DNA from: Paenibacillus tianmuensis
Lineage (GTDB): Bacteria; Bacillota; Bacilli; Paenibacillales; NBRC-103111
Assembly: GCF_900100345.1 (NCBI RefSeq)
Contig: NZ_FMTT01000032.1
Coordinates: forward strand, 1-64,000
Direction of reading: 5' to 3'
DNA length: 64,000 nt
Under the pieces are notes generated by a model. It ran no database searches and was not told the DNA's origin. It saw only the letters and a list, made by a program, of their open reading frames with translations. Below, piece after piece: positions 7,935-18,700 of the stretch. Every line of letters begins with the position of its first letter. The stretch's first letter is position 1. The position numbers and the translations under genes were made by a program.

Positions 7935-9386
7935 ATGAGAAAAATGTTCACCCTGCTCGCTGCAAGCTTGCTGGTCGTCTCCGCCGCGTGCAGCTCCGGC
8001 AGCTCGAAAGCTCCGGGCGATTCGGCCGCGGCGCCGTCCGGCGACCAGCCGGTCACGATTACGATTGTCGACAAGGACCTGCAGCCCGACGATAAATTTC
8101 TCAAAGGCATCGAAGAAGGCATGAAGGCCGAAGGCAAAAACGTGAAGCTGCAGCTCGTTCCCGTGCAGAGCGGCACCTACTCCGAGAAGCTGGGCCTGCT
8201 GTTGCAAAGCGGCAACATTCCCGATCTGATTTATTTCCAAGGTGGCGATTACCAGTTCGCGGTCACCCAAAAAATTTTGGAAGACTTGACGCCGTACATC
8301 GAAAAATCGACGCATGTGAAAGCGTCCATGAACCCGTACAACCAGGAAAGAACGAAGAACTATCCATATCTGGTGTGGCTGTCGCCAACGAGCAGCTCGG
8401 TTCCGGTCGTGCGTCAGGACTGGTTTGACAAGACGGCATCGGGCAAGGAATTGCTGGTTAATCCAACCGTGGACAACTACTATACCTTCTTCAAAGAGCT
8501 GAAAGAAAAGAACGGCACCAAATTCGCCTATACGACAGCCGGTACGCTCGACGAGCTTGACGCCATGTTCGGGCAAGCGTTCGGACTGACCTCCACTTGG
8601 CTGAAGGGCGAGGACGGCAAGTACGCATTCGGCAAAACGACCTCCTTCGAGAAAGACAAGCTGGAGTTTTATGCGAAGCTGTACAAGGACGGCCTGCTCG
8701 ATCCCGAGTTCCTGACCAAAAAATGGGATACAAAGGAAAAAGCGTTCTACGACGGTCAAGCGGCGGTTATCGCCGGGACGCAAGGGAAAGTCATCGACCT
8801 TTACAACACGAAATCGACGTCTCAGAACGGAGCCGCCGCGAAGGTAATGCCTCTGCCGCCGGCAAAAGGGAAAGGCCAAGGATACACCCCGGTTGACGTG
8901 AGCAAGGAGAGCCGCGGCTTCGCGATTGCCAAGACCGCGAAAAATAAAGAGATGGCGTTCGCCGTCTTGGAGTACCTGGCCAGCCCGAAAGGCCAACTGC
9001 TGGATAAGCTCGGCATCGAAGGCGAGCAATACACCGTCGTCGATAACAAAATCAAGCTGACGGCAAAATCGGCCGAGTGGTATCCGCGGTTCGTCGAGTC
9101 GACCGTGAACTTCAAGCCGGAATTCGATCCGTCGACGCCTTACTTGTCCGAATCGGCGGCGAAATCGCTGGAGATGATGTCCAAGCTGTCCAAAAAAGAC
9201 AACAGCTTTATCATTCCTGCGGAGCTTTCAGCCAAGTGGGACGCCTGCAACGCGCTTTACAAAGAATTTGCCGCCAACGTGGTGATGGGCAAGAAAACGA
9301 TCGTAGATTTCGACCAGTTCGTGCAAGCCTGGAACGCCGCGGGCGGCAAGGAAATGACGGATTACGCCAACCAAACGATAAAATAA
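7935..9386 (+). CDS. Extracellular solute-binding lipoprotein of the sugar-type ABC importer
   Basis: This 483-residue lipoprotein has a type II signal peptide with lipobox VSAAC and lipidated Cys 19, then a Ser/Gly/Ala-rich tether. The remainder is a family 1 (LplA-like) binding protein. It is large for the fold and suited to oligosaccharides or glycosides. It starts 30 bases after the second permease, with GGGGAGG as ribosome site. It probably captures the operon's substrate at the outer face of the membrane. The ligand cannot be read from the sequence. The downstream glycohydrolases and ribokinase point to a ribose-containing compound, which is inference. Confidence 0.92.
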   Translation: MRKMFTLLAASLLVVSAACSSGSSKAPGDSAAAPSGDQPVTITIVDKDLQPDDKFLKGIEEGMKAEGKNVKLQLVPVQSGTYSEKLGLLLQSGNIPDLIYFQGGDYQFAVTQKILEDLTPYIEKSTHVKASMNPYNQERTKNYPYLVWLSPTSSSVPVVRQDWFDKTASGKELLVNPTVDNYYTFFKELKEKNGTKFAYTTAGTLDELDAMFGQAFGLTSTWLKGEDGKYAFGKTTSFEKDKLEFYAKLYKDGLLDPEFLTKKWDTKEKAFYDGQAAVIAGTQGKVIDLYNTKSTSQNGAAAKVMPLPPAKGKGQGYTPVDVSKESRGFAIAKTAKNKEMAFAVLEYLASPKGQLLDKLGIEGEQYTVVDNKIKLTAKSAEWYPRFVESTVNFKPEFDPSTPYLSESAAKSLEMMSKLSKKDNSFIIPAELSAKWDACNALYKEFAANVVMGKKTIVDFDQFVQAWNAAGGKEMTDYANQTIK

Positions 9387-9443
9387 ACGGCTGGTAAAGT
9401 GCGGGGCGGTGGCCTCGCACTTCCTGCGGAGGGAGAGGAACCG

Positions 9444-10601
9444 ATGCTGTCTTTTGCGGATCGGGTGAAAGGCGTCGTCTACGGGACGGCGTACGGCGAT
9501 GCGATGGGCGCAGTTGTCGAGAAAATGACCTACGGTCAAATCAAAGAAAAATACGGGCGCGTCGAAACGACGAAGACGAAATGGTGGAAGGCGGATTGGC
9601 CGGAAACGACGCGGCTCGGCAGAATGCGCGGCCAAGGCATCGTGACGGACGACACGCTCATGACGCTGGCGCTGATGAACGTGTATTGCACGGAGCGCCG
9701 GCATTTGGACGCCTACGATATGGCGAACGAATTTGTGAAGGAAATTGCTTTCCGGCCGAGGTATATTCCGGAGTTCGGCCGGGAAGCGCTTATTTTGGAC
9801 CGGTTGTTTTATCCGGAGAAGCATATTTTCAACCGGCATGTGCTTGCGAACTGCGAGCCCCGCGAGGGCGGCTACGGCAATATGGTCAACTGCGGAGCGG
9901 CGATGTATATCGCTCCCGTCGGGATCGTGAACGCCTGCAATCCGAAGGGAGCGTACGACGAGGCGATCTTGTTCGCCTCCGGCCATCAAATTAGCTACGG
10001 GCTGGAAGCGGCCGGCGTGATGGCTTCCTGCGTCGCCAAGGCATTCGAGCCGGACGCAACGGTCTATGATGTGGCGGAGACCGCGGTGTATTATGCCAAG
10101 GACGGCACGAAGCGGGCCATTTACGATCTTTGCGAGAAGGCCCTGCTCCTGCGAGCGGATAGAGCGGACCGGGACAAGGTTGTCCATGCTTTACACGAAG
10201 TGATGGCGGTCTACTCTCCGATGCGCGACGATGTCAACCGGAGCATCGATAAAGTCGGTATCCCTTCCAATCATTACACGCCAAGCCGGTTGTTCTCCAT
10301 CGAGGAGCTGCCGATGGCGCTTGCGTATATGGTCCTGCACGACGGCAATTTCCTGGAGGCGGTCAAGGACGGCGTAAGCTCCGGCCGCGATACGGATTCG
10401 ATCGGCGTCATGATCGGCGCCATTCTGGGCGCGATGCAGGGCGTGGCGGCGATCCCGGCCGACGAAATCGCGGTGCTGGAAGAGACGAATAAGCAGGATA
10501 TGGCAGGGAGCTGCGACCGGTTTATTGAAGCGGCCGTGGGGATTATTCAAGAGGATCTGGAATTGAACAGCAAGCGGCAAAAGTTTTTGGAGGTCCGGTG
10601 A
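9444..10601 (+). CDS. ADP-ribosylglycohydrolase-family enzyme 1
   Basis: The 385-residue protein belongs to the DraG/ARH superfamily of dimetal hydrolases that cleave N- or O-glycosidic bonds to ribose. Characteristic sites are visible: GVVYGTAYGDAMGA at the N-terminus, the metal-binding TDDTLMTLAL near residue 70, and the C-terminal second metal site SSGRDTDSIGVMIGAILGAM near 310. The ATG at 9444 has GGAGGGAGAGG just upstream and starts right at the conserved domain, so I prefer it to an ATG 45 bases earlier. It sits in a transport and ribokinase operon, not beside an ADP-ribosyltransferase. It is therefore more likely a catabolic ribosidase than a protein de-ADP-ribosylase. Confidence 0.85.
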   Translation: MLSFADRVKGVVYGTAYGDAMGAVVEKMTYGQIKEKYGRVETTKTKWWKADWPETTRLGRMRGQGIVTDDTLMTLALMNVYCTERRHLDAYDMANEFVKEIAFRPRYIPEFGREALILDRLFYPEKHIFNRHVLANCEPREGGYGNMVNCGAAMYIAPVGIVNACNPKGAYDEAILFASGHQISYGLEAAGVMASCVAKAFEPDATVYDVAETAVYYAKDGTKRAIYDLCEKALLLRADRADRDKVVHALHEVMAVYSPMRDDVNRSIDKVGIPSNHYTPSRLFSIEELPMALAYMVLHDGNFLEAVKDGVSSGRDTDSIGVMIGAILGAMQGVAAIPADEIAVLEETNKQDMAGSCDRFIEAAVGIIQEDLELNSKRQKFLEVR

Positions 10602-10630
10602 ACATTATTTTTAAAGGCGGTGCACGGAAC

Positions 10631-12736
10631 ATGATTCCTTCGAATTATTTAGAGAAAGTTTATGCAGGTTATTTGGGCATGAATATTGGCATAAGGCTGG
10701 GCGCGCCGGTGGAGCCGACGATCTGGACTTATGAGCGGATCAAAAATACGTACGGCGAGATTACGGACTACGTGAAGGAATTCAAAAATTTCGCTGCCGA
10801 TGACGACGCGAACGGTCCGTATTATTTTCTGCGTGCGTTGTATGACGACGCCGTCGACCGCGATATTACCCCGAACGATGTGGCTCGCGCCTGGCTGAAC
10901 TACGCCCGCGAAGGGATCGGGATGTTCTGGTGGGGCGGCTATGGCGTCAGCACGGAGCATACGGCTTACATCAACCTGAAAAAAGGAATTCCAGCCCCGC
11001 AATCCGGCTCGATCGAGCAGAACGGGCTTATTATCGCCGAGCAGATCGGCGGGCAAATTTTTATCGATACGTGGGGCTTGGTCAATCCTTGCAATCCGAA
11101 GAAAGCCGCCGATTTCGGCGAAGCTGCGGCCCGCGTGTCGCACGACGGCGAAGGGGTGCTGGGCGCGAGATTTTTCTGCGCGGCGATCTCCAAGGCGTTC
11201 GAAACGCCGGATATCTGTGAAATTATCGAAGCGGGGCTCGGTCAAATTCCTGCGGATTCCCTCTATGCGCGAGTGTCGAGAGCGGTGCTGGAATTCCACG
11301 CACAGCAGCCGGACGACTTCCGGGCATGCCGCGACATGCTCGAAAGAGATTGGGGCTACGACAAATATACGGGCGTGTGCCACATTATTCCGAATGCCGG
11401 CGTCTGCGTACTGGCGATGATTTACGGTCAGGGGGACTTCAACCGGACGGTGGAAATCGCCACGATGTGCGGCTGGGATACCGATTGCAATGCGGGCAAC
11501 GTCGGTACCGTGCTCGGTGTCGCCTGCGGCCTGGAAGGCATCGCGGACAAGTACCGTAAGCCGATCAACGACTCCATCGTGATGTCGGGCATTTCCGGCT
11601 ACTTGAACATTTTGGATATTCCTACGTATGCCAAGGAATTGACGATTCTGGGCTATCGTCTGGCGAAGGAGCCGTGCCCGCAAGAACTCGTCGACAGCTT
11701 TACGGAGCGCGACATTTATTTTGATTTCGAGCTGCCGGGCTCGACGCACAATATCCGGGTTTCCGATCCGTTTTTCTGCCAGGCGCGGCATTCGACGGAG
11801 AGAGCCTTCCGCGGAACCGGATCGCTCGAAGTCGTCTTTGACCGCATGACCCGCGGCGAGAAATCGAAAATCTTTTACAAGCCTTTCTACACCCGCGCCG
11901 ATTTCAGCGACGAGCGGTATTCGCCGACGTTTGCGCCAAGAGCGTATTCGGGTCAGAAAGTGTCGATGAACATTTATCTGGACCAATGGGGTGGCAACGA
12001 GACGATGGGGATTGCGCCTTACGTCCGGCTGCACAATAGCATGAAGGAGCTCGTCCAAGGCTATATCAAGCTCGTACATCAGGAGTGGATCGAGGTGGAG
12101 TTCGTCATTCCCGATTCAGAAGGCGAGCTGATCGACGAGGTCGGTATCGTGCTCGAATCGTATTCGACGCGTAAGCCGAAAAGCCTCGGCCGCATCTTTA
12201 TTGACGAATTCCGCATTTCCGGCAAAGCGGACTACACGATCGATTTCCATAAGCAGTCCGTCGATTTTGGATGCGTGACGCCTTTCGCTCACAATAACGG
12301 CGCATGGAGCCTGACGGACGGTTCGATGTATCTGATGACCGCCGAGCCTAGCGAAGCGTATACGGGCAACTATTTTGCCACCGATTATACCGTAACCTTG
12401 GACCTTAATCCGCAAATCGGCGATTCGCATCTGGTGGCGATTCGCGCTCAAGGAGCGATGCGCGGGTATCACGCGGGCTTTGACGGAAAAGATCAAGTCT
12501 CCCTCTACCTGAACGATTTCGGTTATACTAAACTAACCGGAGTCAGTTACCCCTGGCAGCTTGGTCAAAACTATGAATTCAAGGTGACGGTGCAAGGGCA
12601 GGTCATCACGCTGTTCATCAACGGGGAGCCGATCCTGCAGCATACGGACGGTACGTTCGGCTACGGCATGTACGGAGTCAGCACCCTTGGCGCGGCGAGA
12701 GCCTACTACAGCAATATTCGAGTCACGGAGCTCTAG
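10631..12736 (+). CDS. ADP-ribosylglycohydrolase-family enzyme 2 with beta-sandwich C-terminus
   Basis: The first 380 or so residues form an ADP-ribosylglycohydrolase-like domain. The acidic run AADDDANGPYYF (about residue 56) stands where TDDT is usual, and the second metal site is CGWDTDCNAGNVGTVLG (about residue 280). The last 300 residues are beta-rich. The final section (about 560-700) resembles a laminin-G/concanavalin-like sandwich, as in 3-keto-disaccharide hydrolases. The domain starts at ATG 10631 (AAAGGCGG ten bases upstream). A GTG at 10598 overlaps the previous stop and would add 11 residues. With 701 residues it is about twice the usual length. Substrate: probably a ribosylated glycoside, by context only. 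Confidence 0.8.
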   Translation: MIPSNYLEKVYAGYLGMNIGIRLGAPVEPTIWTYERIKNTYGEITDYVKEFKNFAADDDANGPYYFLRALYDDAVDRDITPNDVARAWLNYAREGIGMFWWGGYGVSTEHTAYINLKKGIPAPQSGSIEQNGLIIAEQIGGQIFIDTWGLVNPCNPKKAADFGEAAARVSHDGEGVLGARFFCAAISKAFETPDICEIIEAGLGQIPADSLYARVSRAVLEFHAQQPDDFRACRDMLERDWGYDKYTGVCHIIPNAGVCVLAMIYGQGDFNRTVEIATMCGWDTDCNAGNVGTVLGVACGLEGIADKYRKPINDSIVMSGISGYLNILDIPTYAKELTILGYRLAKEPCPQELVDSFTERDIYFDFELPGSTHNIRVSDPFFCQARHSTERAFRGTGSLEVVFDRMTRGEKSKIFYKPFYTRADFSDERYSPTFAPRAYSGQKVSMNIYLDQWGGNETMGIAPYVRLHNSMKELVQGYIKLVHQEWIEVEFVIPDSEGELIDEVGIVLESYSTRKPKSLGRIFIDEFRISGKADYTIDFHKQSVDFGCVTPFAHNNGAWSLTDGSMYLMTAEPSEAYTGNYFATDYTVTLDLNPQIGDSHLVAIRAQGAMRGYHAGFDGKDQVSLYLNDFGYTKLTGVSYPWQLGQNYEFKVTVQGQVITLFINGEPILQHTDGTFGYGMYGVSTLGAARAYYSNIRVTEL

Positions 12737-12773
12737 AAGTCCGGTGAATTTGTAACGAAGAGGGCGAATTTCG

Positions 12774-13664
12774 ATGAAAATTATGGTTGTCGGCAGTGCA
12801 AATATGGATATGGTCATGCGAACGAGCCGTCTTCCCGAGATCGGGGAGACGATGCGGGGCGACGGATTTTTCCTAGCTCCCGGCGGCAAAGGGGCCAATC
12901 AGGCGGTAGCTTGCGCCAAGATGGGCGCCGAAACGTGGTTTATGGGGAAGGTGGGCGACGATATTTTCGGCCAGTCCCTGATCGACCGGCTTAGCGGCTT
13001 CGGTGTGCGCACGGACTTCCTCAAGCGTGAGCCGAATGTGACGACAGGCGTGGCGGCTATCACGGTATGCAACGGAAATAACAGCATCATTCTCGACGGC
13101 GGCGCCAACAACGAAGTCTCTCCCGGCTATATTCAAGGCTACAATCAGGAGCTGCTTTCGGCCGCGGCCGTCATGCTGCAGCTGGAAATTCCGATGGAGA
13201 CGGTTTACGAGGTGATTCGTTTGGTGAAAGGCCAAGTGCCGATTTTCCTGAATCCGGCGCCTGCGGTTCCGATCGAGGATGCAGTTTTGCAGGGAGTGGA
13301 TTATTTTACGCCGAACGAAATTGAATGCCGCATCTACACGGGGGTCGAGATCCGGAGCACCGACGATGCTTTGGAGGCTTTGAACAAGCTGCGGGCCAAA
13401 GGAATCCATTATCCGCTCATTACGCTCGGAGATAAGGGCATCGTGTATTATAACGGAACGGAGAACGTATACAAGGAAGCGCGCAAGGTTCAGGCCGTCG
13501 ATACGACGGCGGCCGGGGACACGTTCTCCGGTACGCTGGCCGCGATGATCATCGCCGGCAAAAGCATGGACGAAGCGGTGGATATCGCCCAGCGCGCCTC
13601 GTCCATTGCGGTGACCCGTTTGGGAGCGCAGGATGCGATTCCCATGTTGTCGGAAGTATTATAG
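12774..13664 (+). CDS. rbsK: Ribokinase (PfkB family)
   Basis: The 296-residue protein has both PfkB signatures: GGKGANQAVACAKMG (about residues 39-53) for substrate binding, and DTTAAGDTFSG (about 242-252) with the catalytic base Asp in the GD pair and the anion hole. Ribokinase makes ribose 5-phosphate from ribose and ATP in the cytoplasm. It is the last gene of the operon, 37 bases after the second glycohydrolase, and a terminator follows at once. This placement is the strongest hint that the glycohydrolases release free ribose. A related sugar kinase specificity cannot be excluded. Confidence 0.9.
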   Translation: MKIMVVGSANMDMVMRTSRLPEIGETMRGDGFFLAPGGKGANQAVACAKMGAETWFMGKVGDDIFGQSLIDRLSGFGVRTDFLKREPNVTTGVAAITVCNGNNSIILDGGANNEVSPGYIQGYNQELLSAAAVMLQLEIPMETVYEVIRLVKGQVPIFLNPAPAVPIEDAVLQGVDYFTPNEIECRIYTGVEIRSTDDALEALNKLRAKGIHYPLITLGDKGIVYYNGTENVYKEARKVQAVDTTAAGDTFSGTLAAMIIAGKSMDEAVDIAQRASSIAVTRLGAQDAIPMLSEVL

Positions 13665-13672
13665 GTTGTCAT

Positions 13673-13704
13673 AAGCACTTGCTTGCAAAAGCAGGTGCTT
13701 TTTT
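13673..13704. terminator. Terminator of the ribokinase operon
   Basis: A 10-bp stem (AAGCACTTGC at 13673-13682, GCAGGTGCTT at 13691-13700, one G-T pair) is followed by TTTT. It separates the plus-strand operon from the converging chemoreceptor gene. Confidence 0.85.
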
Positions 13705-13714
13705 GCGAACAGCC

Positions 13715-15412
13715 CTACAGCCGGAATCGGCGAATGCTCTCGCGAAGCTCTCCCGCAAGCAGAGTAAGCGACTCCGCGCTGCCGGAGATGCGTTCCATCG
13801 AAGCGAACTGCTCGTTCGAAGCGGCGGCGACGCTTTCCGTGCTGTCGCTGGAGGTCTGGGCGATCATCGCCGTGGACGTGACCGAGGCGGTAATCTGCTC
13901 GGTGGTTGCCGCCATTTCTTCCGCCGTGGCGGACACTTCCACAATATGTCCGTTCAATTGCTCGATCGAAGCGGCAATGTCCCGGAAGCTGCGGCCGGAG
14001 TCGCTCACCAGATGGATGCCTGCCGTGACTTGCTCCGTAACTTCGTGAATCGCCCCGGCCGTTTCTTTTGTTTCCTCTTGAATCAAGTGGATGCGCTGGG
14101 CAATTTCCTTGGCGGCCGCTTCGGATTGGGTGGCCAGCTTCTTCACCTCGGCCGCGACGACAGCGAAGCCTCTGCCGCTTTCCCCGGCTCTTGCCGCTTC
14201 AATCGAAGCGTTCAATGCCAGCAAATTCGTCTGGTAAGCGATCTCGGAGATCAATTTCACAATGCCTCCGATTTCGTCGGACCGTTTGCTTAGCCGTTCC
14301 ATACGTTCCGAGGTCTGCTTGGCTGTTGTGGAAATGGCGTTCATCTGCTCCTCCGCTTCGTCCATCGATTCCGTGCCTTTCACCGCATTGGCGGCTGTCG
14401 TTTGGAACTGCTCCGCCATGTCCGAGGTCGCCTCCGAAATCCGGCCGATCCCTGCCGCCATTTCTTCCATGACGACGGCGGTTTCTTTCGAAGTGGTCAG
14501 CTGTGCCTGCGCTCCACCGGCTACTTGCCGGGAGGCGTCGGCAATCTGCTGCGCGGCGATCGTCGTTTGACCGGCATCGGCCGCCAGCGAATGGGCGAGC
14601 TGCGTGACTTGGTGCGAAGCTTCCGAAGAGCGGCCGACCGCCGAATGAAGCTCGCGGACCATGCGGTTCAGGGCGTCAGCCAGTTGGCCGGTCTCATCGC
14701 GGCTTTTCAGGGACAGCGGCGGAACGGTCAGGTCGCCGTCTGCGACCCGTACGATACTGCCGGTAACCAGACGCAGCGGGCGGGCAATCAGGAGGAGGAA
14801 CAGCGTGCTGATTCCGATGGCGACAGCCACGCTGATCCCGAGAATGACATATACCCATATCAAGCTATCCTTGTAGGCTTTTTTTGCTTCCAGTGCGGAG
14901 ATTTCAGCCTGCTTCTGGTTCCATTCGACCAGACTGGTCAAATGCTCCTGCATTTCGTCAAAAATTCGGTGGCCGGCATCGATCAGGATCATGGCCTGCT
15001 GAGGGTTACTGCGGCTGGAGACTAACGTTTTTTGCGTGTTTTTTTTGAATTCTTCCCAATTTTCCTTGAAGGAAGCAAAATCCTTTCGTTCTTCGTCGGC
15101 TGTCATCTGGGACTCGTACTGCTGCATGGTCGATTCGACCAAGGCGTAGCTTGCGCCGATTTCATCCTCAAGGGTTTTGCGTGCCGGAGCGTCGGTACTA
15201 TCTTTGTGACGGAACACCAGATTAAGCACATACTCCGTCTCGAAGTAAATCCGGTTGATTCCATTTACCTTGGGCATCGAGTTTTCGGTAACTTGTTCAA
15301 CGCGGTTTTGGATATACATCATTCGGCTTAAAGCAAGAACGGCGGTGATCGTAGTAAGAAGCAACATGGCAATAAACCCCAAAGCAAGCTTTCTACTGAC
15401 AGTCCAACGCAT
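13715..15412 (-). CDS. Methyl-accepting chemotaxis protein
   Basis: This 565-residue chemoreceptor has an N-terminal membrane helix (about 11-31), an extracytoplasmic four-helix-bundle sensor (about 32-185), a second membrane helix (about 190-212), a HAMP domain (about 213-265) and a long signalling coiled coil. The kinase-contact tip is [20 protein letters not shown]. It should relay an external signal to CheA/CheW. The sensor domain has no cysteine or PAS signature, so the ligand is open. The start has GAGGGGG just upstream on the minus strand. It is a single-gene unit, converging on the ribokinase operon. Confidence 0.93.
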   Translation of the reverse strand: MRWTVSRKLALGFIAMLLLTTITAVLALSRMMYIQNRVEQVTENSMPKVNGINRIYFETEYVLNLVFRHKDSTDAPARKTLEDEIGASYALVESTMQQYESQMTADEERKDFASFKENWEEFKKNTQKTLVSSRSNPQQAMILIDAGHRIFDEMQEHLTSLVEWNQKQAEISALEAKKAYKDSLIWVYVILGISVAVAIGISTLFLLLIARPLRLVTGSIVRVADGDLTVPPLSLKSRDETGQLADALNRMVRELHSAVGRSSEASHQVTQLAHSLAADAGQTTIAAQQIADASRQVAGGAQAQLTTSKETAVVMEEMAAGIGRISEATSDMAEQFQTTAANAVKGTESMDEAEEQMNAISTTAKQTSERMERLSKRSDEIGGIVKLISEIAYQTNLLALNASIEAARAGESGRGFAVVAAEVKKLATQSEAAAKEIAQRIHLIQEETKETAGAIHEVTEQVTAGIHLVSDSGRSFRDIAASIEQLNGHIVEVSATAEEMAATTEQITASVTSTAMIAQTSSDSTESVAAASNEQFASMERISGSAESLTLLAGELRESIRRFRL

Positions 15413-15576
15413 CGAACGAGCCCCCTCGGCTATGCTATTTTATCTTGGATATGGTATTTAGGATTAAACTAATTCGACAATCCAATGGTAAATTCCTTCT
15501 TATTCCAATTCGCTCGCGAAGGAAATTTAGGGAAATATGGAGAAAAAAGCGTGCATCGGTCAAATCAAAATCGCTA

Positions 15577-15605
15577 TTGCAGAATGTGGCAGAAAATGAT
15601 ATCAT
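15577..15605 (+). promoter_or_regulatory. Sigma-A promoter upstream of essC
   Basis: TTGCAG (15577-15582), a 17-base spacer and TATCAT (15600-15605) make a good vegetative promoter. The start would be near 15612, only about 20 bases before the hairpin at 15631. The rest of the 331-bp gap between the chemoreceptor gene and essC shows no convincing gene. Confidence 0.6.
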
Positions 15606-15630
15606 ACAACCAATGATCGAAAGCGGAAGC

Positions 15631-15676
15631 ACCGCCTTATTCATGTGTATTTAGCCATGGATAGGGCGGTTTTTTT
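15631..15676 (+). terminator. Terminator-like hairpin in the essC leader (possible attenuator)
   Basis: ACCGCCTTAT (15631-15640) pairs with ATAGGGCGGT (15661-15670, one G-T pair) across a 20-nt loop, and seven T residues follow. It lies between the promoter at 15577 and the essC start at 15744. It would therefore end most transcripts after about 60 nt unless opened or bypassed. Confidence 0.6.
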
Positions 15677-15743
15677 GTGTTCTGGAATAGAAAATTTTGT
15701 AAATATTTGTCTGATTATCCGTTCGAAAGAAGGAGAGTGACCA

Positions 15744-18700
15744 ATGCAGCTGTCCTTGTTAAAGGAAAATGAAGTCTATACGTGCGTGCTGCCTGAAAAG
15801 ACGTCCGGGCAGTATTGGGTCACTCAAACGAATCTTCTGGGGTATGAGGAACGGGTGATCGGGGTCGAAGGCGTGGAAGGCCAATGGATTCTCAAGTCGA
15901 ATCGACATGCGGTCGTTATGGATGCCGGCAGCCGCAAAGTAAAGGAGCTTGCCGTCGAGCCTCTGACCATCTATAGCATCCTTCTGAAGAAAACGGATGA
16001 AATTGCGATTCTTTTCGCCGAACCGGTATCTGCCGATCGCAGAATATTCCAAAGGTACAGCTTGCCAAGTAGGGGGAAAATAAAGATCGGCCGTGCGGAC
16101 GGCTGCGAGATCAGGTACGCGAACAGGTACACGTCGTCCGTTCATGCGGAGCTGTTCGTTTCCGAAACGTCCATAACGATACGCGATACGGGAAGCTCGA
16201 ACGGAACGTTTGTGAACGGGAAGAGGACGACGGAGCAGATCCTTAAACCGGGAGATATGATCTATATCGTCGGCTTGAAGATCATTGTCGGCAACGGAAT
16301 TGTTGCCATGAATAATCCGGACGGTCAGGTGAGCTGTAATCCCGATGTCCTTAGACCATGCGTCAAGTCGTATCCTGCGGTTCCGAATACGGAGGATGAA
16401 ATCGACGAAGAGGCGCCGGAAGGCGATTTGTTTTACCGTTCTCCAAGGTTTATCAAGGACATGGACCGGGTCGAGATCAAGATTGACGCACCGCCGTCCC
16501 AGGTGAATCTGGAACAAACTCCGCTTATGCTCATGCTCGGTCCATCCATTACGATGGGCATGGCGTCATTGTTCACCGGGCTATATTCTCTGCATAACGC
16601 GTTGCAATCCAACGGAAAAATCATGAACGCCATGCCGACTCTCGTCATGTCATTCAGCGTGCTGCTGGGTACGATTCTATGGCCCGTTTTGACAAGACGG
16701 CACGAGGCTAAGAAGAGACTCAAGCAGGAGAGAATCAGACAGGAGAAGTACAAGCTTTATATTCAAGAGATTCGTCAGAAGATACGGGATGCCGGAGAAC
16801 GCCAACGCCAGGTCCTGCATGAAAATCTGGTTACTCTTGAGGAGTGCGTTTCGCGAATCAAGCTGCGCAAGCGGACCCTATGGGAGCGAACCCGCAGACA
16901 GAACGATTTTTTGAAGGTTCGTCTTGGACTGGGCAATCTGCCGCTTCAGGTTCTGCTGAAATTTCCGGAGAAAAGATTTTCCCTCGAAGACGACGGGCTT
17001 CAAGAAGAGCTGTATCGGCTCATGGAGGAGCCGAAAATGTTGGAGCAGGTTCCTATTCCGCTTTCGCTAACGGAAGATTGGATTAGCGGGATGATCGGCA
17101 CAAGGGTCGAAGTTGTGGCTGCGGTCAAAGGATTGATTGTCCAGCTTGCGGCGCTCCATAGCTATGATGAATTAAAGCTGGTCTTCATCTATGACAAGAA
17201 GGGGGGGAAAACGTGGGAGTTCGTAAAATGGCTGCCTCACGTTTGGAGCGACGATAAGTCCATTCGCTTTATCGCGACGGAGCCGGGCGAGGTAAAGGAG
17301 CTTTCCGTCTTTTTGGAAAAAGAAATTGCCAGAAGAGAGAGCATCGCTTCGGAGGAAGAGCTTAAGGAGGTCATACCTCATTATGTCGTCTTCGCAATCG
17401 ATAAGAGCCTGGCCGGCAAGGCGGAGATGATGAATGGGATACGGAAGCAAAAAAACAATATAGGCCTTAGCGTGATCCATCTTTACGACGAGTTGAAAAA
17501 CTTGCCCAAAGAGTGCTCGCTGGTCGTGGAGTATGAAGGAAATCACTCGAAAATATATGATAAGGACGATACTTCCGGGAAGCATATTGCGTTTCAACCT
17601 CATCCGTATACCATTCAGGATGAGCTCCAGCTTGCCGTGCAACTGGCCAATATTCAACTGGATCGTTCGGGATCGGGCTATACGCTGCCTGCCATGCTGA
17701 CGTTTCTCGATTTGTTCGAGGTAAGCAAGGTCGAGCATCTGAATGCGCTGACGAGGTGGCGGGATAACGATCCTGCCTTATCCCTCCAAACTCCGATCGG
17801 GGTAGATACGACCGGAGAACGGTTTTATCTGGACCTGCATGAGAAATATCACGGTCCTCATGGCTTGATTGCGGGGATGACCGGTTCCGGGAAAAGCGAA
17901 TTTATTATGACGTTCATTCTTTCGCTCGCTGTAAACTATCATCCGCATGAGGTGGCTTTTATTTTGATCGACTACAAAGGCGGCGGTATGGCTGGCGCAT
18001 TTGCGAGTTTGCCTCATCTGGCGGGAACGATTACGAACTTGGATGGTGCGGCGGTGAAGCGGTCCTTGGTTTCTATCCAAAGCGAGTTAAAGCGGAGACA
18101 AGCGATCTTTAGCGAAACGAGCAAGCGGTTGAACATAAGCAATATGGACATCTACAAATATCAGAGGCTGTTCCGGGATGGGAAAGTCACGGAGCCATTG
18201 CAGCACTTGTTTATCATTTCGGACGAGTTCGCGGAATTGAAGACGCAGCAGCCTGAGTTTATGGAGCAGCTGGTTAGCGCGGCGCGTATCGGCAGAAGCT
18301 TGGGTATTCATTTGATCTTGGCAACCCAAAAGCCATCCGGCGTTGTGGATGATCAGATTTGGAGCAACAGCAAGTTTCGAATCTGTCTTAAGGTGCAGGA
18401 GAAGGCCGATAGTATGGACGTGATCAAAAGGCCGGATGCGGCCGAGCTGTCCGTTACCGGGCGCTTCTATGTCCAGGTCGGCTTCAACGAGCTGTTCGAG
18501 CTTGGTCAATCCGCATGGGGAGGGGCGCCTTATTATCCGACGGATCGGATGGAGAAAGCCAGGGATGCGAGCGTGACCGTTATCGATAACCTGGGACGTA
18601 TCGTGAAACAAGTCAAGATTGATAAACGAAAGACACGATTTCACAACCCGGCCAAGCAATTGGATGAGGTGAACCGCTATTTGGCGGCCATTGCCCAAGA

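Noticed and set aside
15445-15654. 69-codon frame in the essC upstream gap
   Set aside because: No ribosome site, Lys/Arg-rich composition without pattern, and it crosses the promoter and the hairpin.
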